Made by a program: the position numbers and the translations under genes | Part shown: one piece after another, positions 25,555 through 33,706 of the stretch | Layout of the letters: each line of letters starts with the position of its first letter | How positions within the stretch are numbered: the stretch's first letter is position 1 | Notes under the pieces: model-generated | What the model saw: the letters and a program-made list of their open reading frames with translations, nothing else | What the model was told of the DNA's origin: nothing | The model's database searches: none | From: Sphingomonas gilva | Lineage (GTDB): Bacteria; Pseudomonadota; Alphaproteobacteria; Sphingomonadales; Sphingomonadaceae | Reading direction: 5' to 3' | Assembly (NCBI RefSeq): GCF_003515075.1 | Contig: NZ_QWLV01000002.1 | Coordinates: 434,001-498,000 of the forward strand | DNA: 64,000 nt

Positions 25555-25772
25555 CGCCCGCCGCCCTTGGCTTGGTCGCGCGACCAGGCCTTGAGGTCGT
25601 CGATATGATATTGGACCAGGCGGCTGTGACGGCGATAGACCGGACCCTCGCCAGCGGTCCTGAGCTTCTGGAGATAGCGACGCGAGACGCCGAGATAGGC
25701 GGCGGCCTGATCGGCGCTCAGATAGGGGCTGCCGCGCTTGGCGGCGCGCGCCTCGGCGATCTCGTCTTCCAT
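25551..25772 (-). CDS. Helix-turn-helix DNA-binding protein (excisionase-like)
   Basis: A protein of 73 residues with a MerR/excisionase-type winged HTH: YLSADQAAAYLGVSRRYLQKLRTAGEGPVYRRHSRLVQYHIDDLKAW. Such small proteins act as recombination directionality factors or regulators in ICEs. It is the first gene of the HTH - TraF - transglycosylase operon. Whether it is the element's excisionase (RdfS-like) or a transcription regulator cannot be decided here, as no integrase lies next to it. Confidence 0.85.
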   Translation of the reverse strand: MEDEIAEARAAKRGSPYLSADQAAAYLGVSRRYLQKLRTAGEGPVYRRHSRLVQYHIDDLKAWSRDQAKGGGR

Positions 25773-25937
25773 CGGCGTCTCCCGCGTGTGAAGCGCGGCG
25801 GGGCCGCGCGGTTCGCCGGGGACTGCCCCGCGAGCCTTCGCGTGCAGAGGCTCGAAGATCGAGGGGTGGATTTTCGAGCCCCCATGGACCTGCCGGGGAA
25901 GATGCCCCGCGCCGGTGAAGGCGCGGGGCGAAGCGGC

Positions 25938-26261
25938 TCAGTTGACTGCGTTCCAGATGATCGCGAACGCATCGGGATCGTCCTGCCCGGCGGCGCGTCC
26001 GAGATTGGCGTAGACCGTATGCGGCCCGAACTCGGGGCGGGCGATGGCGAGCCGGACATATTCGCGTCCCGACATCTCGCTCGTGCGAACCCAGGCGCCG
26101 CCGAGCTCCAGCCGATCCGAGTTCACCACGAAGTCAGGCTGCTCGGGCGTGGTCTTGCGCCGGTTGGGCACGAGCTGGATGGGCCGGCGCTGCGAGAACA
26201 ATTCGAACTCGCCCTTGTAGCCGCCGTCTTCGCCGCGGGTGACATAACCGATTGCAGGCAT
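25938..26261 (-). CDS. DUF736 family protein
   Basis: A protein of 107 residues (MPAIGYVTRGEDGGYKGEFE...) of family DUF736, found almost only on conjugative elements of Proteobacteria. It is a beta-rich single-domain protein with the conserved core LGGAWVRTSEMSGREYVRLAI. ATG 26261 is supported by the family's usual N-terminus. It is the first gene upstream of the HTH gene, with 165 bp between them. Its molecular function is unknown. Confidence 0.9.
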   Translation of the reverse strand: MPAIGYVTRGEDGGYKGEFELFSQRRPIQLVPNRRKTTPEQPDFVVNSDRLELGGAWVRTSEMSGREYVRLAIARPEFGPHTVYANLGRAAGQDDPDAFAIIWNAVN

Positions 26262-26633
26262 TTTTCGTCTCCTCGATGAACTCGCCCGAACCATTTCCGG
26301 GCGATGGGCGGACCGTGGGGACGGCCTCGGACGGGCTCGCGAACCGAAGGCCGGAGCGATCAGCGGAGGACCGGAGCGGCGGGCTGATTTGAGAGCGAAG
26401 CGGCCGCGAGGAGCCCGGCACAGCCGGGCGGGGAAATCAGTTCGTCCGCGATGGTTTTGCGGGACCGGTGGCCGTTCCAGGTCATGCGCCCAAGGAGCCG
26501 GAATGGGTCGCGGCCGTCTGCGAAGGCGAATTTGCAGCGATCCGTCACTCGTCGCGGGCGACGATAACAGGGTATAGAGGTCGGCTTTCACGCGTCGGCG
26601 AGGCCGCCTATGGTCAGATGATAGGGGGGCAAG
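26262..26633. other. Divergent intergenic region, DUF736 / plus-strand ORF
   Basis: No gene is supported in these 372 bp. They should hold two divergent promoters. A hairpin with 7-bp arms (TCGCCCG, 26282-26288, and CGGGCGA, 26298-26304) lies 20 bp upstream of the DUF736 start and could be a leader structure or operator. A run of G (AGGGGGGC) before 26634 is a likely ribosome site for the plus-strand gene. Confidence 0.4.
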
Positions 26634-27066
26634 ATGACGGTACTGGACCAGGTCAGCGGGTTGATCGAGCGGCTGTCGCCCGAGGCGATCTGCGACGATT
26701 GCATCCGAGCGGCTCGATCTGTCGGTGCGGCAGCACGCCAATCACAAGACGCGTGAACTAGCGGGCGCAGGCGGATTCGAGCGCAATGTGGGGCGGTGCG
26801 CGATCTGCGAGGCGACCAAGAAGGTCATTCGGCACAGTTCCCACGATAGCACACGGATCGTTGCGACGGCCTGCAAGGTGATCGCAACGATGCCTGAATC
26901 CCATTCGTGCGCCGAAGCCGAACGGCGGGTGAATAGCGCCCCGCGTCGCCAGTCCACACTGGAATATTGTCGCCCTGACGCGGGCGGAGGGGCGCGGCTG
27001 AATCTCCAGAATGGCGCAAGCGCGGGAGGCGAAGCATTGGGTCGGCCATATTCCGGTATGGCCTGA
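26634..27066 (+). pseudogene. Small ICE protein of unknown function, frameshifted
   Basis: The first frame begins at ATG 26634 (MTVLDQVSGLIERLSPEAIC) and leaves the expected frame at about 26705; the continuation DLSVRQHANHKTRELAGAGG, with the Cys pair region RCAICEATKKVIRHS, is read in the next frame. Together they look like one small protein with two CxxC motifs (CDDC and CAIC), a type I know from other conjugative elements. Two bases seem to be missing at ATCC. The reading frame then stays open to 27066, but the true end may be earlier. It is the only plus-strand backbone gene in this part. Confidence 0.5.
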
Positions 27067-27112
27067 TCAGCGCGGGGCGCTGATCACCCGATGCTCGCCG
27101 CCCGCGCGGTCG

Positions 27113-28906
27113 TCATGCGGCAAGCCGCTCTGTTTCGGCCGACGCGCCTGCGCCCTCGGGCGCGTCGGGGTCCGGCGCGTCGTCGGGCAGCCGCGCCGCC
27201 TCGACCAGGGCATTGGCCTCGACCGTGCCGACACCGCCGCGTGCGGTATAGGCCGAGGGCGGGAAGGCCATCCACTTGGGCACCCAGCCCTCGACCTTGG
27301 CGCGGCCATTCTCGCCGCCGAGATGATCGCGGACGATCTTCTTCATTGTCTTGATCTTCTCGCCGGCATTGGCGCTGGCGACGCCCTCGCCTGCCACCTC
27401 GGCGACGATGCGGGTCAGCACCTCCTTGTCGCGGATGAGGTCGAAGAAGGCGTCGTCGGCCTGCCAGTAGCGCGCCATATGGACGCCGATGTGCAACCCC
27501 ACCGCCTCGACGGCGGCGCTCCCGCTGGCGAGGGTTTCGCCGATGACGATGGCGATCACCTCCATGACGCAAGCGTCGGGGAGATCGAGCAGGCGCAGGA
27601 ACAGACCGGCCAGCCCATAGGCATCGCCATTGCCTTTGGTGACGGTCGGCGCTTCGGGATCGAAGCCGAGAAGGCCGAGCACCGCGCGGCGGCGATCGTC
27701 GAACGCGGCTTCCGCCGCGCACGTCTCGACGCTCTCACGCACCTCCTCGTTGCGCGTGTCCTGCCGCTCGATCTTGACGCTCCACAGGTGCGAGCCGGCA
27801 ATGGCGTGAGCGACCATCAAGCGCAACGCGACCGCAGGGTGGCCGGTCAGCGCGGCGCGGACGGCGGCGTGGCGATGCAGATCGATATAGGTCTGCATCG
27901 TGCTGGTCACCTCGGGCCGCTTCGGCTTTTCACTGGCCGATTGCGCGCCGCTGGCGATACGGCGGGCTTCGTGTCGCGTCACATAGCCCTCGTGGCACGT
28001 CACCTCGCCGGTGTTGCGCACCTCGATATAGACGCGCCCGCCCTTGCGCTTCGCCGCGCGTTCATGCTCCCAACTCTGGAAGCGCTCGGACGGCGGAAGG
28101 ATCACGACATCGCTCCATCCCGTATCGAGATAGTCGGTGCGCTTCGCCTCGATCGCCGCGTTCTGCGCGGTCCAGAACGCATCGGCATCGGCGAAATAGC
28201 GGTCCTCCTCGAACAGGGTGCCGATGGTCTGGCCCGCATAGGCGTCCACGTCGAACAGCGCGTGCTTGGTGCTGATCGACTGCCCGCCGAACAACCATGC
28301 CTTCAACTGGTGGCCGGTCGGGACATAGGAATCGGCATCGTCGTAGAGCGCCAGCCACGCCCTTTGCTGGCTCTTGCTCGCCAGGGTGAGGTGGCGGACG
28401 GTCGCGCCGTCGATCTTCTCGGCGCGGTAGAGATCGCGGATACGCGGCAACAGATTGCCGAGCGCGAGCACCCGGCGCACGGTCAGATCGGGCAGCCCGA
28501 AGGTCGCGGCGATCTCCTCGGGCTTGCGGCCCTCCTTGACCAGCCGGACGAAATTCTCCCACTGGGTCACCTCGTCGGGGTCCAATCGCGCGAGATTCTC
28601 GATCAGCGATGCCTCGATGGCGTCGGCGTCGTCGCCGGGATCGAGAATGGCGCAGGGCAGCGGTTCGGCGGCTTCGCCTTCGTCGCGCCGTTCCTCGGCG
28701 ATGATCTTCGCGGCGTGAAAGCGTCGGCTGCCTGCGACGATCTCGAAGGCGTCGGGTCCGCAATTGGGCCGCACGATCAGCGGCTGGATGACGCCGCGCT
28801 TGCGCACGGTCGGCAACAGGTCGGAAACGTCGGGGGCTTTCTTGCCGTAACGCATATTGGCCTTGCTGACCGTCAGCTTGCCAAGGTCGATAAAGTCGAG
28901 TTTCAT
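27113..28906 (-). CDS. ParB/Srx-domain protein of the conjugative element
   Basis: A protein of 597 residues. Residues about 5-130 form a ParB N-terminal nuclease-like domain (GVIQPLIVRP, EIVAGSRRFHAA, ASLIENLARLDPDEVTQWENF), followed by the ParB helix-turn-helix (RKPEEIAATFGLPDLTVRRVLALGNL). The long C-terminal part has no domain I know. It belongs to the ParB-like proteins carried by trb-type ICEs and is far longer than chromosomal ParB. No parA is visible in the window, so a role in partition is doubtful; regulation or element maintenance is possible. The ribosome site GAGGAG precedes ATG 28906. Confidence 0.88.
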   Translation of the reverse strand: MKLDFIDLGKLTVSKANMRYGKKAPDVSDLLPTVRKRGVIQPLIVRPNCGPDAFEIVAGSRRFHAAKIIAEERRDEGEAAEPLPCAILDPGDDADAIEASLIENLARLDPDEVTQWENFVRLVKEGRKPEEIAATFGLPDLTVRRVLALGNLLPRIRDLYRAEKIDGATVRHLTLASKSQQRAWLALYDDADSYVPTGHQLKAWLFGGQSISTKHALFDVDAYAGQTIGTLFEEDRYFADADAFWTAQNAAIEAKRTDYLDTGWSDVVILPPSERFQSWEHERAAKRKGGRVYIEVRNTGEVTCHEGYVTRHEARRIASGAQSASEKPKRPEVTSTMQTYIDLHRHAAVRAALTGHPAVALRLMVAHAIAGSHLWSVKIERQDTRNEEVRESVETCAAEAAFDDRRRAVLGLLGFDPEAPTVTKGNGDAYGLAGLFLRLLDLPDACVMEVIAIVIGETLASGSAAVEAVGLHIGVHMARYWQADDAFFDLIRDKEVLTRIVAEVAGEGVASANAGEKIKTMKKIVRDHLGGENGRAKVEGWVPKWMAFPPSAYTARGGVGTVEANALVEAARLPDDAPDPDAPEGAGASAETERLAA

Positions 28907-28990
28907 CTTTCTACTCCTCGTGAGTGCCGGTCCGTCGTTTTCGTGACTGAGAAGGCGGACCGGTTCGTGGGCGGCGGAACGCGCCGCGCG

Positions 28991-29428
28991 TCAGCCGCCA
29001 TCACCCTCGGGATCTGGCGGAAGCGGGTGGGGATCGGATTGCGACGCGGCGCGGCGCAGCAGGGTTTCGGCCCAGACGATCGAACCGGCGCGGCGCGCCC
29101 ACAAAGCCCAGGTCGACAACCGATAGGGGGTGAAGAAGGACAGATCGCGTTCGATGCCGAGGCCGAAGGGCAAGCGGACGCCCGCCAGCTCGGCAAGCGA
29201 GAAGCTGCCGAGTTCGGGGCTGCCGAAGCCGAGATCGGCGAGGCCGAACAGCGTGTCGCAGTCGGCGTCGAGTTCGGTCGCGAGCCATGTCCCAGCGCCC
29301 AACGGATTGAAGAATTTGACCGCCGGCATGGGGTCATGGTCGTGCGCGGGATCGGCGCGCTCGGCGGCGCGCGCCTGCATGGCATTGACGCGCAACGCGA
29401 AGCGCAGTTCGGGTGTCAGAAGGATCAT
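28991..29428 (-). CDS. DUF2958 family protein
   Basis: A protein of 145 residues of DUF2958, common on conjugative elements next to ardC and parB. It carries the family motifs MILLTPELRFALRVNA, PAVKFFNPLGAGTWLATEL, LFGLADLGFGSPELGSFSLAEL and IERDLSF. The start at 29428 overlaps the end of the interrupted ardC gene by 4 bp, which shows that both belonged to one operon. Function unknown. Confidence 0.9.
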   Translation of the reverse strand: MILLTPELRFALRVNAMQARAAERADPAHDHDPMPAVKFFNPLGAGTWLATELDADCDTLFGLADLGFGSPELGSFSLAELAGVRLPFGLGIERDLSFFTPYRLSTWALWARRAGSIVWAETLLRRAASQSDPHPLPPDPEGDGG

Positions 29429-29793
29429 GCCGCCGCCTCCCCGTGCATCGCGACAATGCACTGCGCGGCTGGCGGCGCGGGCGGTAGCGCGGGCGACGCG
29501 GGCGGTAGCGCGCGCGACGCGGGCGCGGCGGGCGTCCCGTCGCGCAGCCCCAGCAGATAGTCGGCGGCCTTGCTCGCCGCGCTGGCGGCGCGGAAGATCG
29601 CGTGATTGTCCTCGCGCAGCATGTCGAGCCAACTGCCAAGATAGTCGGCATGGCGCACGGTCGGGACGATGCCGAGCGCGGCGCAGAGGAACGCCGAACC
29701 CATCTCGGCGGCGAGTTCCTCGCGGGCATAGCCGGACGAGCCGAATCCGTGGGTGAGATCGCGGGCGAGCCGCGAGCTGTGCCCGGTCCAGTG
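29425..29793 (-). pseudogene. ardC: ArdC-like antirestriction protein, C-terminal fragment
   Basis: The 3' part of an ArdC-like gene, cut off from its start by the RIT element. From codon CAC at 29791-29793 it reads HWTGHSSRLARDLTHGFGSS, then GYAREELAAEMGSAFLCAAL to the end, in the frame that ends at 29425. It joins the N-terminal half (35174-35923) exactly behind the HExxH zinc motif. The C-terminus has Pro/Ala repeats (PPASPALPPAPPAA) encoded by an imperfect GC-rich tandem repeat of about 21 bp. A short internal start (MGSAFL, 29703) would give only a 92-residue stub. Confidence 0.88.
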
Positions 29794-29823
29794 GCCGTTA
29801 TGCCGATATCGGCATAACGGCCA
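29792..29823. repeat. 32-bp perfect palindrome at left RIT junction
   Basis: Positions 29792-29823 form a perfect palindrome centred on GATATC, with half-sites TGGCCGTTATGCC and GGCATAACGGCCA. The outer left half overlaps the ardC flank and the right end overlaps the first three bases of the left inverted repeat. It has no counterpart at the right end of the element. Its half-site differs from the element's terminal sequence (CCATTATGCCG) by one base, so it may be a junction product or a relic of a related element. Confidence 0.85.
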
Positions 29824-29855
29824 TTATGCCGTAAGCCGGATTATGCCGCATGGCC
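29821..29855 (+). repeat. RIT left terminal inverted repeat
   Basis: A 35-bp sequence starting CCATTATGCCGTAAG and ending ATGCCGCATGGCC, the exact reverse complement of 35143-35177. Inside it the word TTATGCCG occurs twice. It ends 53 bp before the stop codon of the third recombinase. Confidence 0.95.
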
Positions 29856-29907
29856 GGATTTCGGCATTTGACACGCCTGCTTTCGGCCATGCGGCAATTC
29901 GGCATAG

Positions 29908-30900
29908 TCAGAGTGCCTCGAGGAAGGCAAGCAGTTCATCGCTGGGGCGATATCGCCCAGGATGCGTTTCGGGGCTGGCGACCTGAGAGAGCGCCTTTTC
30001 CTTCAGCCGCATATCTGCGTGGATGTAGATCTGGGTCGTTTCCACGGATTCGTGCCCGAGCCACAGTGCGATCACGGATTGGTCGACGCCGTGACGGAGC
30101 AGTTCCATTGCCGTGCTATGGCGCAGCGTGTGCGGCGTGACGCGTTTGCCTGCGAGGCTCGGGCATACTCGCGATGCCGTCAGGCAATGCTTGCGGACCA
30201 GGTGCTCCAAAGCATCACGGCTGAGCCGCTCGCCCCGGATCGACGGGAACAATGGCCCGTCGCTGTCAGGGCGGTTGCCCATCCAGGCCTGAATCAGTTT
30301 TGCCGTATCGCGACGAAGAGGCGTGCTGCGCTCCTTCCGGCCCTTGCCGATGCACCTGATATGGGCCCCGGTACCGAGGATCACGTCCTTGCACCGGACG
30401 TTGATCAGTTCGGACGCCCGCAAACCGGTCTGAAGTGCAAGCAACAGGAGGACATGATCACGCCGCCCCGCCCACGTCGTTCGATCCGGCGCTGCCAGCA
30501 GCGCCGCTATCTCCTCAGCGTCAAGGAACGTCACGCTCCGCTTCACATACCGCTTGTTCGGCATGGAGAGAATGCGCTGGCAATGAAGCAGCCAGCTCGG
30601 GTCGGTCAATGCAACGTAACGGAAGAACGAGCGGATGGCGGCAAGACGCGTATTTCGGGTGCGTGCCGTGTTGCCGCGCGCCGTTTCCATATGAGTCAGG
30701 AAGTCGGCAACAAGATCGGCATCGAGATCTTCGATCGACAGTTTCGTAGGCGGCTTTTCGCACCTTGAACTTGCGTACCGGATTAGGAGCCGGAAAGTGT
30801 CCCGGTAACAGGCGACGGTGTGACGGCTGGCCTCCATCTGCGTAGAGAGCCGATCGGTGAAGAAGCGCTGGATCAGCGCGGGGAAGTTGGTCGTCTTCAT
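29908..30900 (-). CDS. Tyrosine recombinase, third of RIT trio (RitC-like)
   Basis: A site-specific recombinase of 330 residues (phage integrase family) with an N-terminal SAM-like core-binding domain (about 5-95) and a complete catalytic domain: R161 (TGLRASEL), H257 and R260 (HTLRH), H283 (LGHES) and nucleophile Y292 (TTQIYIHAD). I start at ATG 30900, which overlaps the stop of the second recombinase (ATGA); 38 further codons open upstream are not family-like. It is the last gene of the trio and sits next to the left inverted repeat. Confidence 0.93.
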   Translation of the reverse strand: MKTTNFPALIQRFFTDRLSTQMEASRHTVACYRDTFRLLIRYASSRCEKPPTKLSIEDLDADLVADFLTHMETARGNTARTRNTRLAAIRSFFRYVALTDPSWLLHCQRILSMPNKRYVKRSVTFLDAEEIAALLAAPDRTTWAGRRDHVLLLLALQTGLRASELINVRCKDVILGTGAHIRCIGKGRKERSTPLRRDTAKLIQAWMGNRPDSDGPLFPSIRGERLSRDALEHLVRKHCLTASRVCPSLAGKRVTPHTLRHSTAMELLRHGVDQSVIALWLGHESVETTQIYIHADMRLKEKALSQVASPETHPGRYRPSDELLAFLEAL

Positions 30901-31841
30901 CGGGTTTCCGCCTCCGCCGCCACGCCAGTTATTCGGATCGAGGCCAGCTCCAGCAGTTCCGGGACCGCTTCCAAATACCAGTAAGTATTGGTGGGGTTCG
31001 CATGACCAAGCCATGTTGTGAGCTTGATCATCTCGCGGCCAACATCTTTGCCCGACCGATACCAGCTCAGCATGGTACGCACCGCGAAGGTGTGGCGGAG
31101 ATCATGGATGCGCGGCCCACGGCCGTGTCGAAGATAAGGCTGCGGTTCTCGCAGCCCGATCTGCTGGCATACATGCGCAAAGTTGTAACGCGCGCCGCAA
31201 TCCCCAACGCGACGCCCATCGCACGTCACGAAGAACGCTTCCGGCCTATGCCCGAGCAGTCGATCCCGCTCGCTGCTGTAGCTTTCCAGCCGCTGCACGA
31301 CGCTTGGATCCAGCGGCAGCAACCGTTCCTTGCCGAGCTTGCCCTGCCGGATATAAAGCAAGCCGGTCTCGACATCGAGATCGGCATTATCGAGACCGAG
31401 CGCTTCGCTGATCCGAAGTCCGGTCACGGCGATCAGGCCAAAGAGTGTCGAGCAGGTTAGGCCACGCATGCCGTAGACCGATGGCAGCGTTCGCGCATGT
31501 TCGATAATTGCGGCGATTTCGGCCTCACTATAGATGTACGGACGCCCATGTTGGACGCGACCCGGCACCAATCCACGGGGCGGAACCTCGTGCCTGGGAT
31601 CCAGGCCATGCAGCCACTCGGCAAATTGGCGGGTTATCCTGAAGCGCGTTGCCCGGGTTCCGGAATTGGCAGATGGCAAGCTCTCGAGCCATCGTAAAAT
31701 CAGGTTGGTATCGACGTACTCCGCGTCATCGCGGTCGGCGAAGGTGGCGAAGCGGCGTAGGATGCGTTCGTCGGTGCTCAGATCGGCGCCGAGCTGTCTT
31801 CTGACAATCAGGTATCGGTCCATTTCGGAAAGGAAGCTCAT
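30897..31841 (-). CDS. Tyrosine recombinase, second of RIT trio (RitB-like)
   Basis: A site-specific recombinase of 314 residues. Catalytic residues are R143 (TGLRISEAL), H246 and R249 (IHDLRHTFA), H280 (WLGHANPT) and a tyrosine in TYWYL at 286-290. The N-terminal binding domain is shorter than in the third recombinase. Both ends overlap the neighbours by 4 bp, so the three genes form one translationally coupled unit, which fits the idea that the three proteins act together on the element's ends. Confidence 0.93.
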   Translation of the reverse strand: MSFLSEMDRYLIVRRQLGADLSTDERILRRFATFADRDDAEYVDTNLILRWLESLPSANSGTRATRFRITRQFAEWLHGLDPRHEVPPRGLVPGRVQHGRPYIYSEAEIAAIIEHARTLPSVYGMRGLTCSTLFGLIAVTGLRISEALGLDNADLDVETGLLYIRQGKLGKERLLPLDPSVVQRLESYSSERDRLLGHRPEAFFVTCDGRRVGDCGARYNFAHVCQQIGLREPQPYLRHGRGPRIHDLRHTFAVRTMLSWYRSGKDVGREMIKLTTWLGHANPTNTYWYLEAVPELLELASIRITGVAAEAETR

Positions 31842-33058
31842 CGTGCCACCTCCGCGACAGGCCAGGGCTGGGCAATCGACCGCAAACCTTCTGTGTCGAG
31901 CTTCGCGTAGATCATCGTCGTCGCGCGCGACCGATGCCGCAGCAGATCGCCAATTTCTTCTAGCGAGGCGCCGGCACGAACCATGTTCGTTGCCAGGCTG
32001 TGGCGCAGAACATGCGATCCCACATAGGGTGTCGGCGGTTTGACGCCCGTTCTCGCGAACGCCTCCTTCAATATGAAGTTGATGACCTGGCTGTCCTTGA
32101 ATGGGCGGTTCGGCGCCCGATGTGTCACGAACAGCGTGCGCGTGATCGTTGAGGTCCGCTCAGCCCGCAGATATTGGCTGATCGCTTCGCCAACGTCTGT
32201 CGGGATTGGCAACCGATCATGACGCTGTCCTTTTCCGCGGACCAGCAGTTCGCCGACGCGCCAGTCTATATCGTCGAGTTGGATCGCCATCACCTCTGGC
32301 GCTCGCAGGCCAAGGCGCGCCATTAACAGCAGCATGGCGTAGTCACGGGCGCCACGCCGTGGATTGGTGCGCACCGAGGCCACGACGGCCTCCACCTCAT
32401 CAGGCGACAGATAACGAGGGAGCCGTGCGCCCCAAGGTTTGTGTACTCTGGGTACGCAGAGCGACAGGTTCGTGGCGGTGAGCCCCCGGGCGAACAGATA
32501 CTGAAAGAAGCTGCGCAGATGCGTTGCCGGTGTCTTGTCGCGGAACGGCCGCTTGCGCGTCAGAAGATATTCCATGAACGCTACGACATCCCGCGCGGTC
32601 AGCGCAGGCAGATCGAGCATATTGTCCCCGAACCGATGATCGAGGAAACGATCCGCGAACCGCAGCACATGATAGACCGAGCGTGGACTGAGGCCTCGTT
32701 GCCGCAGTAGATAGGTTTCGAAGTCGCCCAGCAGTTCGTGACGTTCGGCCTGCGCAGGCGTAAGAGGAGATCTTGTCGCCACTCCTATTTCAATGAGATG
32801 CGCGACGAACAGCCTGGCAAGGTTGGGAACTTTAATCTGGCTCTTTGGCGTCGTTGGCAACCGACGCCCCAGACCGACAGCGAGGTCCGGCGTCAACGCC
32901 GACGGCGCAATGCCCTCTGCTTCGAGCAAGCGGCCGAAGCGTCGAAGCAGGTAGCGATAATTCTCGAGCGTAGCCAACTTGTAGTTCTTCGACGAAAGGC
33001 TTTCCTCGAACGATGCAAAGTAGGGGTCGAGGCAGGTAGTCTGGTCCGATATTTCCAT
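31838..33058 (-). CDS. Tyrosine recombinase, first of RIT trio (RitA-like)
   Basis: A site-specific recombinase of 406 residues, the longest of the three because of an extra N-terminal region of about 100 residues. The catalytic Arg is R252 (LGLRAPEVMA); the HxxR motif is GSHVLRHSLA, and the nucleophile region is RHRSRATTMIYAKLD. A ribosome site (CTGGAGC) before ATG 33058 decides the start over an upstream TTG at 33088. The 270 bp upstream (33059-33328) separate it from the response regulator and should hold the trio's promoter; I see no other gene there. Confidence 0.93.
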   Translation of the reverse strand: MEISDQTTCLDPYFASFEESLSSKNYKLATLENYRYLLRRFGRLLEAEGIAPSALTPDLAVGLGRRLPTTPKSQIKVPNLARLFVAHLIEIGVATRSPLTPAQAERHELLGDFETYLLRQRGLSPRSVYHVLRFADRFLDHRFGDNMLDLPALTARDVVAFMEYLLTRKRPFRDKTPATHLRSFFQYLFARGLTATNLSLCVPRVHKPWGARLPRYLSPDEVEAVVASVRTNPRRGARDYAMLLLMARLGLRAPEVMAIQLDDIDWRVGELLVRGKGQRHDRLPIPTDVGEAISQYLRAERTSTITRTLFVTHRAPNRPFKDSQVINFILKEAFARTGVKPPTPYVGSHVLRHSLATNMVRAGASLEEIGDLLRHRSRATTMIYAKLDTEGLRSIAQPWPVAEVAR

Positions 33059-33328
33059 TTCTTGTGCTCCAGGTTGTTGGAGCGACAATCTTCACGACTA
33101 GGGATCGCCTTTTGACCAGTCTTGTGGCTGCTTCTGGCCTCTTCAAGCCCTTCAGAGCCGCTGCGGGCGCGTTCCGAAGCGGACGTTGAACGTCAGGCTC
33201 ATCTCCGGCAGGTTTTCCTCCCGGTATCCGCGGAACTGATCACTCTGCGACGACGCAAAAGTCGGGGTTTTAATAGGGAGATTTGCGAAAGCGCGATCTC
33301 CGCTGATTTACGGCCACAAAATGTTGCA

Positions 33329-33706
33329 TTAGAGAGGATCCTGCACCAACGCGCGAGCGAGGTCGTGCACCGCAACCGGCTTCTCGCAACGCGGCAGATT
33401 GACGTAGTGCTCGGGGATCATGGCTGCGTCATAGCCGGTCGCAAATACGATCGGCACCGAGCGGGCCAACAGCGCATCTGCGATCGGCCAAACCATCTCA
33501 CCCTTGAGATTGACGTCGAGCACCGCGCCGTCGATGGCGCTGTCGGTCTCGACTAACTGGCGGGCGCGGGCAAGGCTTGGGGCCGGCCCCACCACCTCGG
33601 CGCCCCCACGCTTGAGATTGCGCGCCAGATCCTCTGCAAGGAGATACTCATCCTCGACCACCAGGATGCGAAGGCCCTGGAGGCTGGCTGACGCCGCTTC
33701 GGTCAT
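33329..33706 (-). CDS. Single-domain response regulator carried in RIT element
   Basis: A CheY-like receiver of 125 residues with no output domain. Acidic pocket ED (VVEDEYLL), phospho-acceptor D64 (AVLDVNLKG), the T/S position (VFATGYDA) and K109 (CEKPV) are all present. It overlaps the kinase stop by 3 bp. Stand-alone receivers next to HWE/HisKA_2 kinases often act as phosphate sinks or relay partners. It lies between the kinase and the recombinase trio, inside the inverted repeats, so it moves with the element. Confidence 0.9.
   Translation of the reverse strand: MTEAASASLQGLRILVVEDEYLLAEDLARNLKRGGAEVVGPAPSLARARQLVETDSAIDGAVLDVNLKGEMVWPIADALLARSVPIVFATGYDAAMIPEHYVNLPRCEKPVAVHDLARALVQDPL

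Noticed and set aside
29475..29530. GC-rich tandem repeat as a separate repeat element or CRISPR-like array
   Set aside because: It only encodes the Pro/Ala-rich tail of the ArdC-like fragment, with about two imperfect units.
27011..29560. A plus-strand open frame of 849 codons
   Set aside because: It runs antisense to the ParB-like and DUF2958 genes, both of which have clear families and ribosome sites.
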